A stretch of DNA of 48,171 nt, taken from contig NZ_KI912414.1 of NCBI RefSeq assembly GCF_000518265.1, forward strand, positions 1 through 48,171, in the 5' to 3' direction. This DNA comes from Actinomadura oligospora ATCC 43269. Lineage in GTDB: Bacteria > Actinomycetota > Actinomycetes > Streptosporangiales > Streptosporangiaceae. Below are positions 33,605-41,486 of the stretch, piece by piece. Positions within the stretch are counted from its first letter, which is position 1. Each line of letters opens with the position of its first letter. The notes beneath the pieces are model-generated. The model saw only the letters and a program-made list of their open reading frames with translations. It did no database searches and was not told where the DNA came from. A program made the translations under genes and the position numbers.

Positions 33605-34687
33605 TCAGCCGAACAGTTCGATGAACGGGGTGCGCGCGCTGCCGGACGTGGCCAGGCCCACGCCCACGACGCCCGTGGTGCCGGGCCGCTGGTCGGCGTC
33701 GGCGACCATCACGGTCCCCTTCCGGGCGGGCCCGTAGAGCGTGCTCCAGGTCTTCCCGTTGAAGTGCAGGTAGCGGGCCTTGCCGTTGTTCCCGGCGGGC
33801 AGGACGACCACGCCGCCGCGGCCGTCCGCGGAGAGGCCGAGCCCGGCCGAGTTCAGCGGGGTCGTGTACGACTTCCAGGTCTTGCCGTCCCAGTGCAGGA
33901 GCGCGTTGGTCGTCTGCGCGGCCTGCGCGTCCTTGATCGCGTACACGTTGGTCGGGGACAGCGCGACGAGCCGGTAGATGATCGCCTGGTAGGCCGTGAC
34001 GCCGAACTCGCCCGGCACGTTGATGCGCTTCCAGGTCTTCCCGTCGTAGTGGTAGACGAGCCCGGTGATCTTCTTGCCGTCGGCGGTGGTCGTCCCGGCG
34101 AGCCACACGTCGCTCTTGTTCCGGACGTCCACGGCGGTGATCGTCGTGTTGGTCGGGAGCGGGACCTTGGCGTCCACCCAGGACGTGCCGCTCCAGCGCA
34201 GCACCGCGCCGATCCCGGCGGCGTAGGTGATCCCGGCGGTCGAGTAGGCCGTCCCGTCGGACGCGGCGGCCACCTGGAACGGGATCCCGACGAGCGGGTA
34301 GTTGACCTTGACCCACTTGGTGCCGTTCCAGTGGATCGAGACGGGGTTCATGAACGCGCCGTAGCCGACGACCCAGGCGTTCTTGGCGGACGCGGCGGCG
34401 ACGTCCATCGGGGAGAACTTCTCCGGGCTGGCCTGCGCGGCCCAGCCCTTGGCGGTGTAGCGCGCGATGACCGGGTTCGGCGCGGTCACGGTGCCCTTCG
34501 AGCCGACCGCCCAGCCGACGTCCTTGGCCGCGAAGTCGACGCGGTCGAGGCTGCCGGAGTACTTGAGGGCTGCGCCGCCGCCGACGTTGCGCCAGCCCGC
34601 CGCGAACGCCGCCGGGGAGGCGGCGAGGACGAGCGACGCGGCGCCCGTGGTGGCGACGGCCGTGGTGAGAACCGCGTTCCAGCGCAT
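33605..34687 (-). CDS. Secreted protein with W-x-G-K-T-W beta-propeller-like repeats
   Basis: A 360-residue exported protein. The signal peptide ends AAFAAGW (about 29). The mature part has at least five repeats of a strand-turn-strand motif: IHWNGTKWVKV, LRWSGTSWVDA, YHYDGKTWKRI, LHWDGKTWKSY and LHFNGKTWSTL, alternating with DVAAASAKNAWVVG / AVDVRNKSDVWLAG blocks. This periodicity suggests a beta-propeller as in exo-alpha-sialidase/WD40-like secreted actinomycete proteins. No catalytic residues are recognised. It lies upstream of the envelope-stress module but has its own terminator. Confidence 0.8.
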   Translation of the reverse strand: MRWNAVLTTAVATTGAASLVLAASPAAFAAGWRNVGGGAALKYSGSLDRVDFAAKDVGWAVGSKGTVTAPNPVIARYTAKGWAAQASPEKFSPMDVAAASAKNAWVVGYGAFMNPVSIHWNGTKWVKVNYPLVGIPFQVAAASDGTAYSTAGITYAAGIGAVLRWSGTSWVDAKVPLPTNTTITAVDVRNKSDVWLAGTTTADGKKITGLVYHYDGKTWKRINVPGEFGVTAYQAIIYRLVALSPTNVYAIKDAQAAQTTNALLHWDGKTWKSYTTPLNSAGLGLSADGRGGVVVLPAGNNGKARYLHFNGKTWSTLYGPARKGTVMVADADQRPGTTGVVGVGLATSGSARTPFIELFG

Positions 34688-34887
34688 GGGAACCCCACTC
34701 CCGAGATCGATCAGAACGCGAAAAGAGTACGGGAAGACTTACTCAGAAGTAAGACAAGCCACACGGGCATCACATATCGGACAGCACGAACGCCCGGAGG
34801 CGCGTGCCCCCGGGCGTTCCCACGAGTCTCCGTCCGAGCCGTCCGAGCCGTTGGCTTCGTCCGGTCATCCGTCCGCTCGGACGGGCG

Positions 34888-35652
34888 TCACTCGCCCTTC
34901 CAGACCGGCTTGCGCTTCTCGGCGAAGGCCGCCGGGCCCTCCTGGGCGTCCTTCGAGCCGAACACCGGGATGACGATCTCGCTCTGCCTCGCCCACCGCT
35001 CGTCGGCCGACCACTCGGGCGACTCGACGATGACCTTCTTGGTGGCGGCGAGCGCCAGCGGGGCGTTCTCGGCGACCTTGAGCGCGAGCTCCTTGGCCGC
35101 CGCGAGCGCGCCGCCCGAGTCGGTGAGCCGGTTGACGAAGCCGAACTCCGCCATCCGCTCCGCCGGGTACTTGTCGCCGGTGAGCGCCATCTCCATGGCG
35201 ATGTGGAACGGGATCCGCTGCGGCAGGCGGAGCAGGCCGCCCGCCGCGGCGACCAGGCCGCGCTTGGGCTCGGGGAGCCCGAACTGCGCGTCCTTCGCCG
35301 CCACGACCATGTCGCAGGACAGCGCGATCTCGCAGCCGCCCGCCAGGGCGTAGCCCTCGACCGCCGCGATCAGCGGCTTGGCCGGGGGCCGCTCCACGAT
35401 CCCGGCGAACCCGCGGCCCTCCACGATCGGGTTGTCCCCGGTGAGGAAGCCCTTGAGGTCCATGCCCGCGCAGAACGTGCCGCCCGCGCCGGTGAGGACG
35501 CCGATGGACAGGTCCTTGCGCGAGTCGAGGGTGTCCAGGGCCGCCGCGATGCCCTGCGCCACCGCGCCGTTGACCGCGTTGCGGGCCTCCGGGCGGTTGA
35601 TGGTGACGACGAGGACGGCCCCGTCCTCCTCGACCAGTACAGCTTCGGACAT
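34888..35652 (-). CDS. Enoyl-CoA hydratase/isomerase (crotonase family)
   Basis: A 254-residue crotonase-fold enzyme acting on enoyl-CoA esters, probably in fatty-acid or amino-acid breakdown. Oxyanion-hole segments are FCAGMDLKGF and GYALAGGCEIALSCDMVVA; the acidic position near LPEPKRGL is retained. The C terminus is KRKPVWKGE, usual for this family. It lies 8 nt downstream of the SDR gene, so both form an operon for a beta-oxidation-like step. Confidence 0.9.
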   Translation of the reverse strand: MSEAVLVEEDGAVLVVTINRPEARNAVNGAVAQGIAAALDTLDSRKDLSIGVLTGAGGTFCAGMDLKGFLTGDNPIVEGRGFAGIVERPPAKPLIAAVEGYALAGGCEIALSCDMVVAAKDAQFGLPEPKRGLVAAAGGLLRLPQRIPFHIAMEMALTGDKYPAERMAEFGFVNRLTDSGGALAAAKELALKVAENAPLALAATKKVIVESPEWSADERWARQSEIVIPVFGSKDAQEGPAAFAEKRKPVWKGE

Positions 35653-35660
35653 TCAGGGCC

Positions 35661-36434
35661 TCACTTGGGCTGGAAGCGGATGCCGCCGTCGAACCGGACC
35701 GTCTCGCCGTTCATGTAGTCGTTCTCGATGAGCGAGCGCACCAGGTGCCCGAACTCGCTCGGCCGGCCCATCCGCTTCGGGAACGGCACCGGGGCGGACA
35801 GCTTGGCCTTGAACGCCTCGGCCGCCTCGCCCTCGCCGTAGATCGGGGTGTCGATGATGCCGGGGCAGATGGTGTTGACCCGGACGCCGATCGCGGCGAG
35901 GTCGCGGGCGGCGGGCAGCGTCATGCCGACGATGCCGCCCTTGGACGCCGAGTAGGCGAGCTGCCCGGTCTGGCCCTCCAGCGCCGCGATGGACGCGGTG
36001 TTGACGACCACGCCGCGCAGGCCGTCCTCGTCGGCGGGCTCGGTCTTGGCGATGGCCGCCGCGCCGATCCGCATGAGGTTGAAGGTGCCGATCAGGTTGA
36101 CCTGGATGACCTTGCTGTAGGTCTCGAGGCTGTGCGGGGAGCCGTCGCGGTTGACGGTGCGCTCGGCCCAGCCGATGCCCGCGGAGTTCACGATGATCCG
36201 CAGCGGGGCGCCGGTGTCGACGGCCGCCTGCACGGCCGCCTCGACCTGCGCCGCGTCGGAGACGTCGGTCTTGACGAACACGCCGCCGAGCTCGTCCGCG
36301 AGGGCCTTGCCCCTGTCCTCGTTGAGGTCCGCGACGACCACCTTGACGCCGTTCGCGGCCAGCTCGCGCGCGGTGGCCTCGCCGAGGCCGCTCGCACCGC
36401 CGGAGACGACGGCGGATACTCCGTTCAGGTCCAT
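35661..36434 (-). CDS. Short-chain dehydrogenase (3-hydroxyacyl-CoA dehydrogenase type 2-like)
   Basis: A 257-residue Rossmann-fold oxidoreductase. Cofactor motif SGGASGLGEATA, NSAGIG strand, catalytic Ser in NTASIAALEGQ and YSASK (Tyr and Lys) are all present, with CPGIIDTPIYG after it. An Asp ending strand 2 (VVVADLNED) favours NAD. It resembles type II 3-hydroxyacyl-CoA dehydrogenases (HSD17B10-like), which suits the downstream enoyl-CoA hydratase. ATG 36434 (MDLNG) has AAGGTG a few bases upstream; an earlier ATG at 36443 is possible. Confidence 0.9.
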   Translation of the reverse strand: MDLNGVSAVVSGGASGLGEATARELAANGVKVVVADLNEDRGKALADELGGVFVKTDVSDAAQVEAAVQAAVDTGAPLRIIVNSAGIGWAERTVNRDGSPHSLETYSKVIQVNLIGTFNLMRIGAAAIAKTEPADEDGLRGVVVNTASIAALEGQTGQLAYSASKGGIVGMTLPAARDLAAIGVRVNTICPGIIDTPIYGEGEAAEAFKAKLSAPVPFPKRMGRPSEFGHLVRSLIENDYMNGETVRFDGGIRFQPK

Positions 36435-36573
36435 AAGCAGCACCTTACGTCAGACACCGAATCTGGTTCGGGGTGATGTTACCCACAGGTCAGATTACGG
36501 TCTCGGGCCGGGTCATCGGGCGGCCGGGGTCGGCGTCCCTTCGCGGGCCCGGCGGGACGTCACGGGCCCGGCT

Positions 36574-38049
36574 TCACTGGGCGGGCGGGGTCGGCGTCGG
36601 GACGAGGCAGGTGGACGGCTCCTCGACCGTGCACCAGGCGGGCTTCCGGACGGGCGTGTACCCGGACGGCACGCCGCGTCCGGCGATGATCTGCCGGTAG
36701 GCGGGGACCGCGTCGGTCGGACGGCGCGTCAGCTTCGGGTCGGTCAGGGCGTCCACGGTGTAGAGGCCGAAGCGCGGCCGGAAACCGCCCCATTCGTAGT
36801 TGTCGGTCAGGCTCCAGTAGTTGTAGCCGATGACCTTCACGCCGTCGCCGATCGCGCGTTGCAGCCAGTAGATGTGGTCGCGCAGATGGTCGGTGCGGGT
36901 GTAGCCGTCCGCGCGGGGCTTCCCGCCGTCGGTCGAGAACCCGTTCTCGACGACGTACAGCGGCAGCTTCGGCAGGCGACGCTGGTAGTTGCGCAGGACG
37001 TAATAAAGGCCGTCCGGTTCGGGGTCCACCTTCCACGGCTCGCCCGTGGCGGCGTTCGTCGCGGACGTGTTGAAGAGGCTCGCGCCGTAGTAGTAGTCGA
37101 CGCCGACGAAGTCGAGCTTTTCGGTCACGTGGTCGAACAGGACGCCGTCCATGAAGCCGTTCAGGACGGTCCCGTAGGCGATGTTGCTCGACACCGGCGC
37201 GCCCGGATCGAGCCTGTGGATGAGGTCGTACGCGGCGCGGTGCGTCCTGACCAGGGCGGCCTGCATGGTCGCCGCCTGCGCGGGCGTGAGCGGCTCGTCC
37301 GCGAACTCGCGGACGAGGTACTGGCTCGCCTCGTTGAAGGTGATCCAGATGACGCCCAAGCCCCGGTAGCGCCGGACGACGAAGTCCGCCTCGTCCAGCC
37401 AGTCGGACACCGTCCGCGGGTTGCTCCATCCGCCCTGGTCGACGACCCAGCCCGGGATGACCCAGTGGTCGAGCGTGAGCATCGGGCGCATCCCGGCCGC
37501 GCGGATCCGCCGGACGACGTCGTCGTAGTAGGCGAGGGCCGCCGGATCGCGCCGTCCGCGCTCCGGCTCGACCCTGGCCCACTCGATGGACGTCCGGAAC
37601 ACGTTCACGCCCAACGCGCGGGCGCGCGCGATGTCCTCTGGATAGCGGTGCCGGAAGTCCACCGAGTTCTTGTACGGCTCGGTGACGCCGGGCTTCTTCT
37701 CCGCGACGTAGCGCGTCCAGTTGCTGTCCGGGAAGCTCCCTTCGGCCTGGAAGCCGGACGTGGCGACGCCCCACATGAAGCCCGCCGGGACCTTCGGCAC
37801 CTTCGCCGACGTCGGCGCGGCGGCGCGCGCGGGCCCCGACGGGACGAGCGCGGACGAGGCGGCCAGCGCGAACGCGGTCACCGCGGCGCGACGGCCCACG
37901 GCCTGCGCGGCCCCGGTTCCTACGCGTTCGGCTCCTGCGCCTTCGGTTCCCGCGCGTTCGGTTCCTGCGCCTTCGGTTCCCGCGCGTTCGGTTCCCGCGT
38001 GTTCGGCTCTTCCTGGCTCGGTTCTTCCGGATGCGGTTCCTGCTGGCAC
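36574..38049 (-). CDS. Exported GH1 beta-glucosidase with N-terminal pentapeptide repeat
   Basis: A 491-residue glycoside hydrolase family 1 enzyme. The catalytic acid/base lies in TFNEASQY (NEA instead of the usual NEP) and the nucleophile in YVVENG. FMWGVATSGFQAEGS and NYWSLTDNYEW are further GH1 hallmarks. Export is suggested by GRRAAVTAFALAASSALVPSGPARAAA, a twin-arginine-type signal, but this is preceded by about 45 residues made of nine EGAGT/ERAGT-like pentapeptides. The GTG at 38049 has GGAGGGAGCCGTC before it, so the repeat appears to be translated. A signal starting further in has no such site. Confidence 0.88.
   Translation of the reverse strand: MPAGTASGRTEPGRAEHAGTERAGTEGAGTERAGTEGAGAERVGTGAAQAVGRRAAVTAFALAASSALVPSGPARAAAPTSAKVPKVPAGFMWGVATSGFQAEGSFPDSNWTRYVAEKKPGVTEPYKNSVDFRHRYPEDIARARALGVNVFRTSIEWARVEPERGRRDPAALAYYDDVVRRIRAAGMRPMLTLDHWVIPGWVVDQGGWSNPRTVSDWLDEADFVVRRYRGLGVIWITFNEASQYLVREFADEPLTPAQAATMQAALVRTHRAAYDLIHRLDPGAPVSSNIAYGTVLNGFMDGVLFDHVTEKLDFVGVDYYYGASLFNTSATNAATGEPWKVDPEPDGLYYVLRNYQRRLPKLPLYVVENGFSTDGGKPRADGYTRTDHLRDHIYWLQRAIGDGVKVIGYNYWSLTDNYEWGGFRPRFGLYTVDALTDPKLTRRPTDAVPAYRQIIAGRGVPSGYTPVRKPAWCTVEEPSTCLVPTPTPPAQ
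37915..38049 (-). repeat. Nine-unit 15-bp tandem repeat at the 5' end of the GH1 gene
   Basis: Units start every 15 bp from 37915 (plus strand: GGTTCCTACGCGTTC, GGCTCCTGCGCCTTC, GGTTCCCGCGCGTTC and so on). The middle units alternate, giving a 30-bp super-repeat. The repeat ends exactly at the GTG start and encodes pentapeptides ERAGT/EGAGT. Confidence 0.9.
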
Positions 38050-38196
38050 GACGGCTCCCTCCGGGGTTCCCGCTTGCGATCACAGGCGCGGACGGGACGG
38101 CCGTCAACCGGCGCGCCTGACCGGATGCGGCAAAAGCACGAGGAAAGGCGGGGAATGGGAAAACGGCCGGTTACCTAGGCATCCGGGTGCGCCGAA

Positions 38197-38224
38197 TGAG
38201 TAGCGCTCCCCGTCCGGCTACTCA
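38197..38224. repeat. Inverted repeat upstream of the YiaA-like gene
   Basis: TGAGTAGC (38197-38204) and GCTACTCA (38217-38224) are perfect 8-bp arms with a 12-nt spacer, 26 nt before the GTG. Position suits an operator or a 5'-UTR hairpin. Confidence 0.55.
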
Positions 38225-38250
38225 GGCGCGGTCGCGCGGCGCGGAGGAAA

Positions 38251-38553
38251 GTGGACGACATGGACCGATTCCTCCAGCTCAAGGGCACGACGGCGTTCTT
38301 CGTGCAGGCGATCCTCTCCTTCGTGGTCTCGATGGCCGCGGTCACCGCCGGGATCGTCTTCCTCCCGGCGCCCATGTGGGTGCGCGGCTTCCTCGCACTC
38401 GGCATGCTCTATGTGACGACCTCGACGTTCACGCTGGCCAAGTGCGTGCGGGACCGGCAGGAGGCGGCGGCCGCGCCCCGTCCCGCCCAGCCCGGATCGC
38501 CGCTGCCGCCGAACGCCCCGTACGTCGAGTCGGCCTCGGGGTCCTGGGGTTGA
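38251..38553 (+). CDS. YiaA/YiaB-type two-helix membrane protein
   Basis: A 100-residue protein with the YiaAB two-helix domain (TTAFFVQAILSFVVSMAAVTAGIVFLP, then MWVRGFLALGMLYVTTSTFTLAKCVRDRQE), followed by a Pro/Ala-rich tail. The role of the family is unknown. GTG at 38251 follows GGAGGAAA very closely; the in-frame ATG at 38260 has a 12-nt gap to GGAGG. Either may be the start. Confidence 0.75.
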   Translation: MDDMDRFLQLKGTTAFFVQAILSFVVSMAAVTAGIVFLPAPMWVRGFLALGMLYVTTSTFTLAKCVRDRQEAAAAPRPAQPGSPLPPNAPYVESASGSWG

Positions 38554-38655
38554 TCCACGTCCCCGTTGATCGACATCCCGCACCACCCAACCGCGAATGG
38601 CCGGATCGGGCCATCGGACGCGCCGCCCGGAAGCCGGGCGAGGCGAGCACGAACC

Positions 38656-38791
38656 GCACGACGCACCACACGCACGACGCACGACGTAGGCACGACGCAC
38701 GGAACACGCGACAGACACGAAGCACACGGCGGGCGCACGGCGGGCGCTCGGCACACGGAACCGACGGTAGGCACGGAACGGACACGGAACG
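38656..38791. repeat. Region of 11-bp direct repeats
   Basis: GCACGACGCAC occurs at 38656, 38672 and 38690; CACGGCGGGCG occurs twice in tandem at 38725 and 38736; GGCACGGAACG and GACACGGAACG follow at 38770 and 38781. Three different families share the same 11-bp unit length. Confidence 0.7.
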
Positions 38792-38830
38792 GCGTTCGCA
38801 CTCGAAGCGCGAACGCCGTTCCGTGTTCGT
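38778..38830. repeat. 22-bp stem hairpin in the intergenic repeat region
   Basis: Core arms ACACGGAACGGCGTTCGC (38782-38799) and its exact complement (38809-38826) with a 9-nt loop; pairing continues outward to 38778/38830 with one G-T. No T run follows, and the nearest stop codon is 225 nt away. Confidence 0.75.
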
Positions 38831-39350
38831 CCGACGACGTTCTGACGGAGTCGCGAAACCGGACAAGAGGGCACTGAAAGGCCGCCTCCTCCGCGTGTCG
38901 CCCGATTGTGGCGTGCTTCACAAAACCATTACGACCGGGCCGTTCCGCGTGATGCGATAACCCGGGGTAATCACCAATAGGGCGTTCGAAACACCTTCCC
39001 CGTTGCCCTCCATCAGAGCAATCTGGGACCTTTGTCCGTTCGGCGACTGCGGCGACCCTGTCAGGTGTGAACAGGGAGCTTTGCCACAACATGACCCAGC
39101 CGCCGCCCATCACCCCACCGTCAACAAAGTGTGACCGGCGCGCTACATGCGAGCCCGCATGAGCCCCGCCGACCCCGCTCCGACTACCGAGCGTCACCGA
39201 AGATCGAGGGCCCGAACGCCCCGAAACCCGCTCCGACGGCTCCTAGTGAGGCAGATCACATTCCTCGAATGGGGCGCGGAAAATCGCAGGCAGAACGCTC
39301 AAAAGCTGATCAGTCCCGACCGTTCGGACACGTCCGGCGACGCCCGGGAT

Positions 39351-39380
39351 TTGCCAACAAAGGCGAACTCTGGCTACGTT
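39351..39380 (+). promoter_or_regulatory. Candidate promoter of the NlpC/P60 gene
   Basis: TTGCCA (39351-39356), an 18-nt spacer, and TACGTT (39375-39380) resemble a sigma-70-type promoter. It is 18 nt ahead of the ATG at 39399, which would give a very short leader. Confidence 0.4.
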
Positions 39381-39398
39381 CCTGCCGATCACTGCGGC

Positions 39399-40211
39399 AT
39401 GGACGCCGCCGACAACAGAACACCCGACGCACGGCGGGCGCATCCCCCGCTCCGCACCGCCGACGTCGAGCGCCGAGTCCGTGCAGCCCTGAAGCACGGA
39501 GCCGGACGCGGCCCCCAAGGCGTCCCCCGGACCGCTCCCGCCTGGAGCGTCGACCGGCACACGCCCGGGTCCGCACCGCGGCCCGCCGCCCCTCGCGGCC
39601 CCCGAGTCATCGCGAGCGGACGTCGAACCACGCCGCACCGGCAGGCACCCCCTGCGAGGTCTGGAGTCGTTCTGCATACCCCCCGAAACCTCAAGCCGCT
39701 GAAGCGTGCCGTCCTGGTGGCCACCGCCGCCGCCGTCTGCGGATCCGCGCTCGTCGCGGCCCCCGCGCACGCGGCCCCGGCGTCCCCGGTCACCAGCGTC
39801 AACGCACTCGCGTCCCTCACCGCGAAGCAGCGCGCCGCCAGGCAGAAGGCCCGTGCGAGGACCGCCATCGCCTACGCCTACAAGCAGATCGGCGACCCGT
39901 ACCGCTACGGCGGCACCGGTCCCGGCTCCTGGGACTGCTCCGGCCTCGCCGGCGGCTCCTGGCGCAAGGCGGGAGTGAAGCTTCCGCGCACGACGCAGCA
40001 GATCTACCGTGCCGTCCACTTCAAGGTCTCGTGGAAGGGCGCGGTCGCGGGCGACCTGCTCTTCTTCTACGGCGGACGCACCCACATGGGGATCTACGTC
40101 GGCCACGGCTACATGATCCACGCGCCCGGCTCGGGCCGGCACGTCCGCAAGGTCAAGCTCAACAGCTACTACAAGCGGAACTTCAACGGGGCCGTCCGCC
40201 CCGGCTACTAA
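39399..40211 (+). CDS. Exported NlpC/P60 (C40) cell-wall hydrolase
   Basis: A 270-residue peptidoglycan endopeptidase. The catalytic domain (about 150-270) has the Cys in WDCSGLAGGSW, the His in THMGIYVGHGYMIHAPG and the third polar position in the same strand. A hydrophobic segment RAVLVATAAAVCGSALVAAPAHAAP (about 104-128) looks like a signal peptide. The only start codon close to it is missing: V and L codons between are GTC/GTT/CTG, so the ATG at 39399 gives about 100 extra basic, Pro/Arg-rich residues first. Either this is a long N-region or the true start is a non-standard codon. A promoter-like sequence precedes 39399. Confidence 0.8.
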   Translation: MDAADNRTPDARRAHPPLRTADVERRVRAALKHGAGRGPQGVPRTAPAWSVDRHTPGSAPRPAAPRGPRVIASGRRTTPHRQAPPARSGVVLHTPRNLKPLKRAVLVATAAAVCGSALVAAPAHAAPASPVTSVNALASLTAKQRAARQKARARTAIAYAYKQIGDPYRYGGTGPGSWDCSGLAGGSWRKAGVKLPRTTQQIYRAVHFKVSWKGAVAGDLLFFYGGRTHMGIYVGHGYMIHAPGSGRHVRKVKLNSYYKRNFNGAVRPGY

Positions 40212-40221
40212 GCACCGCTCG

Positions 40222-40261
40222 GGAAGCCGTGCGCCGCCCCTCGGGGCAGCGCACGGCTTCC
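40222..40261 (+). terminator. Terminator after the NlpC/P60 gene
   Basis: A 13-bp perfect stem GGAAGCCGTGCGC / GCGCACGGCTTCC with a 14-nt loop, followed by TTGTTCTC on the plus strand. It also stops the convergent reductase gene ending at 40283. Confidence 0.8.
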
Positions 40262-40282
40262 TTGTTCTCATCCGGCTTGTTC

Positions 40283-41359
40283 TCAGCCGAGGGACGGGTA
40301 GTCGGTGTAGCCGCGGTGGTCGCCGCCGTAGAAGCTCGCGGGCTCGGCGTCGTTGTAGGGGCCGCCCGCCTTGATGCGCTCGGGCAGGTCCGGGTTGGCG
40401 AGCCACAACTGGCCGAAGACGACGGCGTCCGCGACGCCGTCGCGCAGCGCCTCCGCCCCCTCCTCCGCGCTGGCCGGGAAGGACGTGGGGGTCGCGTGCG
40501 GGTTGAGCAGGAGCGTGCCGTCCCACACGTCCCTCAGCCGTAGCGTCAGCGCGCGGTCGCCCAGTTCCATGATGTGCAGGTACGCGAGGCCGAGCGGGTT
40601 CAGCTCGCGCAGCAGCGCCTCGTACTGTGCGACCGGGTCGCTCTCGCTGATGCCGTTGACGGACGTCCCGGGCGACACGCGGAACCCGACGCGGTCGGGT
40701 CCGACGGCGTCCACGACCGCGCGCGCGACCTCGACGGCGAAGCGGTTGCGGTTCTCGACCGAGCCGCCGTACGCGTCCGCGCGGTGGTTGCTGCCGTCCG
40801 CGAGGAACTGCTGGATGAGGTAGCCGTTCGCGCCGTGCAGCTCGACGCCGTCGAAGCTCGCCTCGATCGCGTTGCGCGCGGCGGACACGAACTCCTTGAC
40901 GGCGAGCGCGATGTCGTCCAGCGTCATCTCGCGCGGCGCGGGGTGCTCCAGCATGCCCTGGTCCGGGGTGAACAGCTTCTGGCCGGACGCGACCGGGGAC
41001 GGGCCGAGCGGCAGCGCGTCGTCCGGGTACAGGTAGGGGTGGCCGATCCGGCCGGAGTGCATGAGCTGCGCGAAGATCCGTCCGCCCCCGTCGTGGACGG
41101 CGCCGGTCACCGCGCGCCAGGCGGCCACCTGGTCCTCGTCGTGCAGGCCCGGCGTGGACACGTACCCCTGGCCCATGACGCTCGGCTGGGTGCCCTCGGT
41201 GATGATCAGCCCGGCGGCGGCGCGCTGCGCGTAGTACTCGACGGTCATCTCGGTCACCCGCCCGGCGTCCGCGGCGCGGCTGCGGGTCATCGGGGCCATC
41301 ACCAGGCGGTTGCGCAGCTCCAGTCCCCCGACGGTCACCGGCGTGAAGAACTCGTCCAT
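40283..41359 (-). CDS. Old Yellow Enzyme-family alkene reductase
   Basis: A 358-residue FMN-dependent TIM-barrel oxidoreductase that reduces activated C=C bonds with NAD(P)H. Family marks are RNRLVMAPMTRSRA near the N terminus, AQLMHSGRIGHP, FDGVELHGANGYLIQQFL (His-Gly-Ala-Asn substrate binders), DAYGGSVENRNRF and the C-terminal phosphate-binding FGQLWLANPDLPERI. It is NemA-like. ATG 41359 has GGGAG eight bases upstream; a GTG at 41368 is too close to that site. Divergent from the LuxR-family regulator. Confidence 0.93.
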   Translation of the reverse strand: MDEFFTPVTVGGLELRNRLVMAPMTRSRAADAGRVTEMTVEYYAQRAAAGLIITEGTQPSVMGQGYVSTPGLHDEDQVAAWRAVTGAVHDGGGRIFAQLMHSGRIGHPYLYPDDALPLGPSPVASGQKLFTPDQGMLEHPAPREMTLDDIALAVKEFVSAARNAIEASFDGVELHGANGYLIQQFLADGSNHRADAYGGSVENRNRFAVEVARAVVDAVGPDRVGFRVSPGTSVNGISESDPVAQYEALLRELNPLGLAYLHIMELGDRALTLRLRDVWDGTLLLNPHATPTSFPASAEEGAEALRDGVADAVVFGQLWLANPDLPERIKAGGPYNDAEPASFYGGDHRGYTDYPSLG

Positions 41360-41436
41360 TCCGTCCACTCCCTAGCCTGTCCCACGTGTGTGCGATGCGT
41401 GCGTTCTCACTGGTCACGAAGGTAGAAGCCGGGGAC

Positions 41437-41476
41437 TACGGGGCGAATCCGTAAGACTTCGGTACTCGTCCCCGTA
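41437..41476. repeat. Inverted repeat in the reductase-regulator intergenic region
   Basis: TACGGGG (41437-41443) and CCCCGTA (41470-41476) form 7-bp arms 26 nt apart, about 10 nt before the GTG of the regulator. It may be the operator by which the regulator controls itself and the reductase. Confidence 0.4.
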
Positions 41477-41486
41477 AGTTGGTCAC

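Larger units (their letters stand above)
38554..39398. other. 845-base intergenic region with 11-bp repeats and a long hairpin
   Basis: No gene is supportable: frames here are low-complexity. It holds 11-bp repeat families (38656-38791), a 22-bp hairpin (38778-38830) and, at the right end, a plausible promoter for the NlpC/P60 gene. The stretch 38990-39140 is less biased and could be a long 5' leader, but I see no riboswitch I can name. Confidence 0.5.

Noticed and set aside
36574..36700. Frameshift at the end of the GH1 gene
   Set aside because: The C-terminal extension with two Cys and a PTPTPP tail is in frame and of normal composition, so no frameshift is needed.
38656..38791. Possible CRISPR array
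   Set aside because: Repeat units are only 11 bp with irregular 16-18 nt periods and no cas genes nearby.
38409..39197. 262-codon minus-strand frame in the intergenic repeat region
   Set aside because: Composition is driven by GCAC-type repeats, it overlaps the YiaA-like gene and shows no domain.
39000..39400. Possible c-di-AMP (ydaO-type) riboswitch before the NlpC/P60 gene
   Set aside because: Such switches often precede these hydrolases, but I could not find the conserved core segments. A covariance-model search of 38990-39400 would decide.
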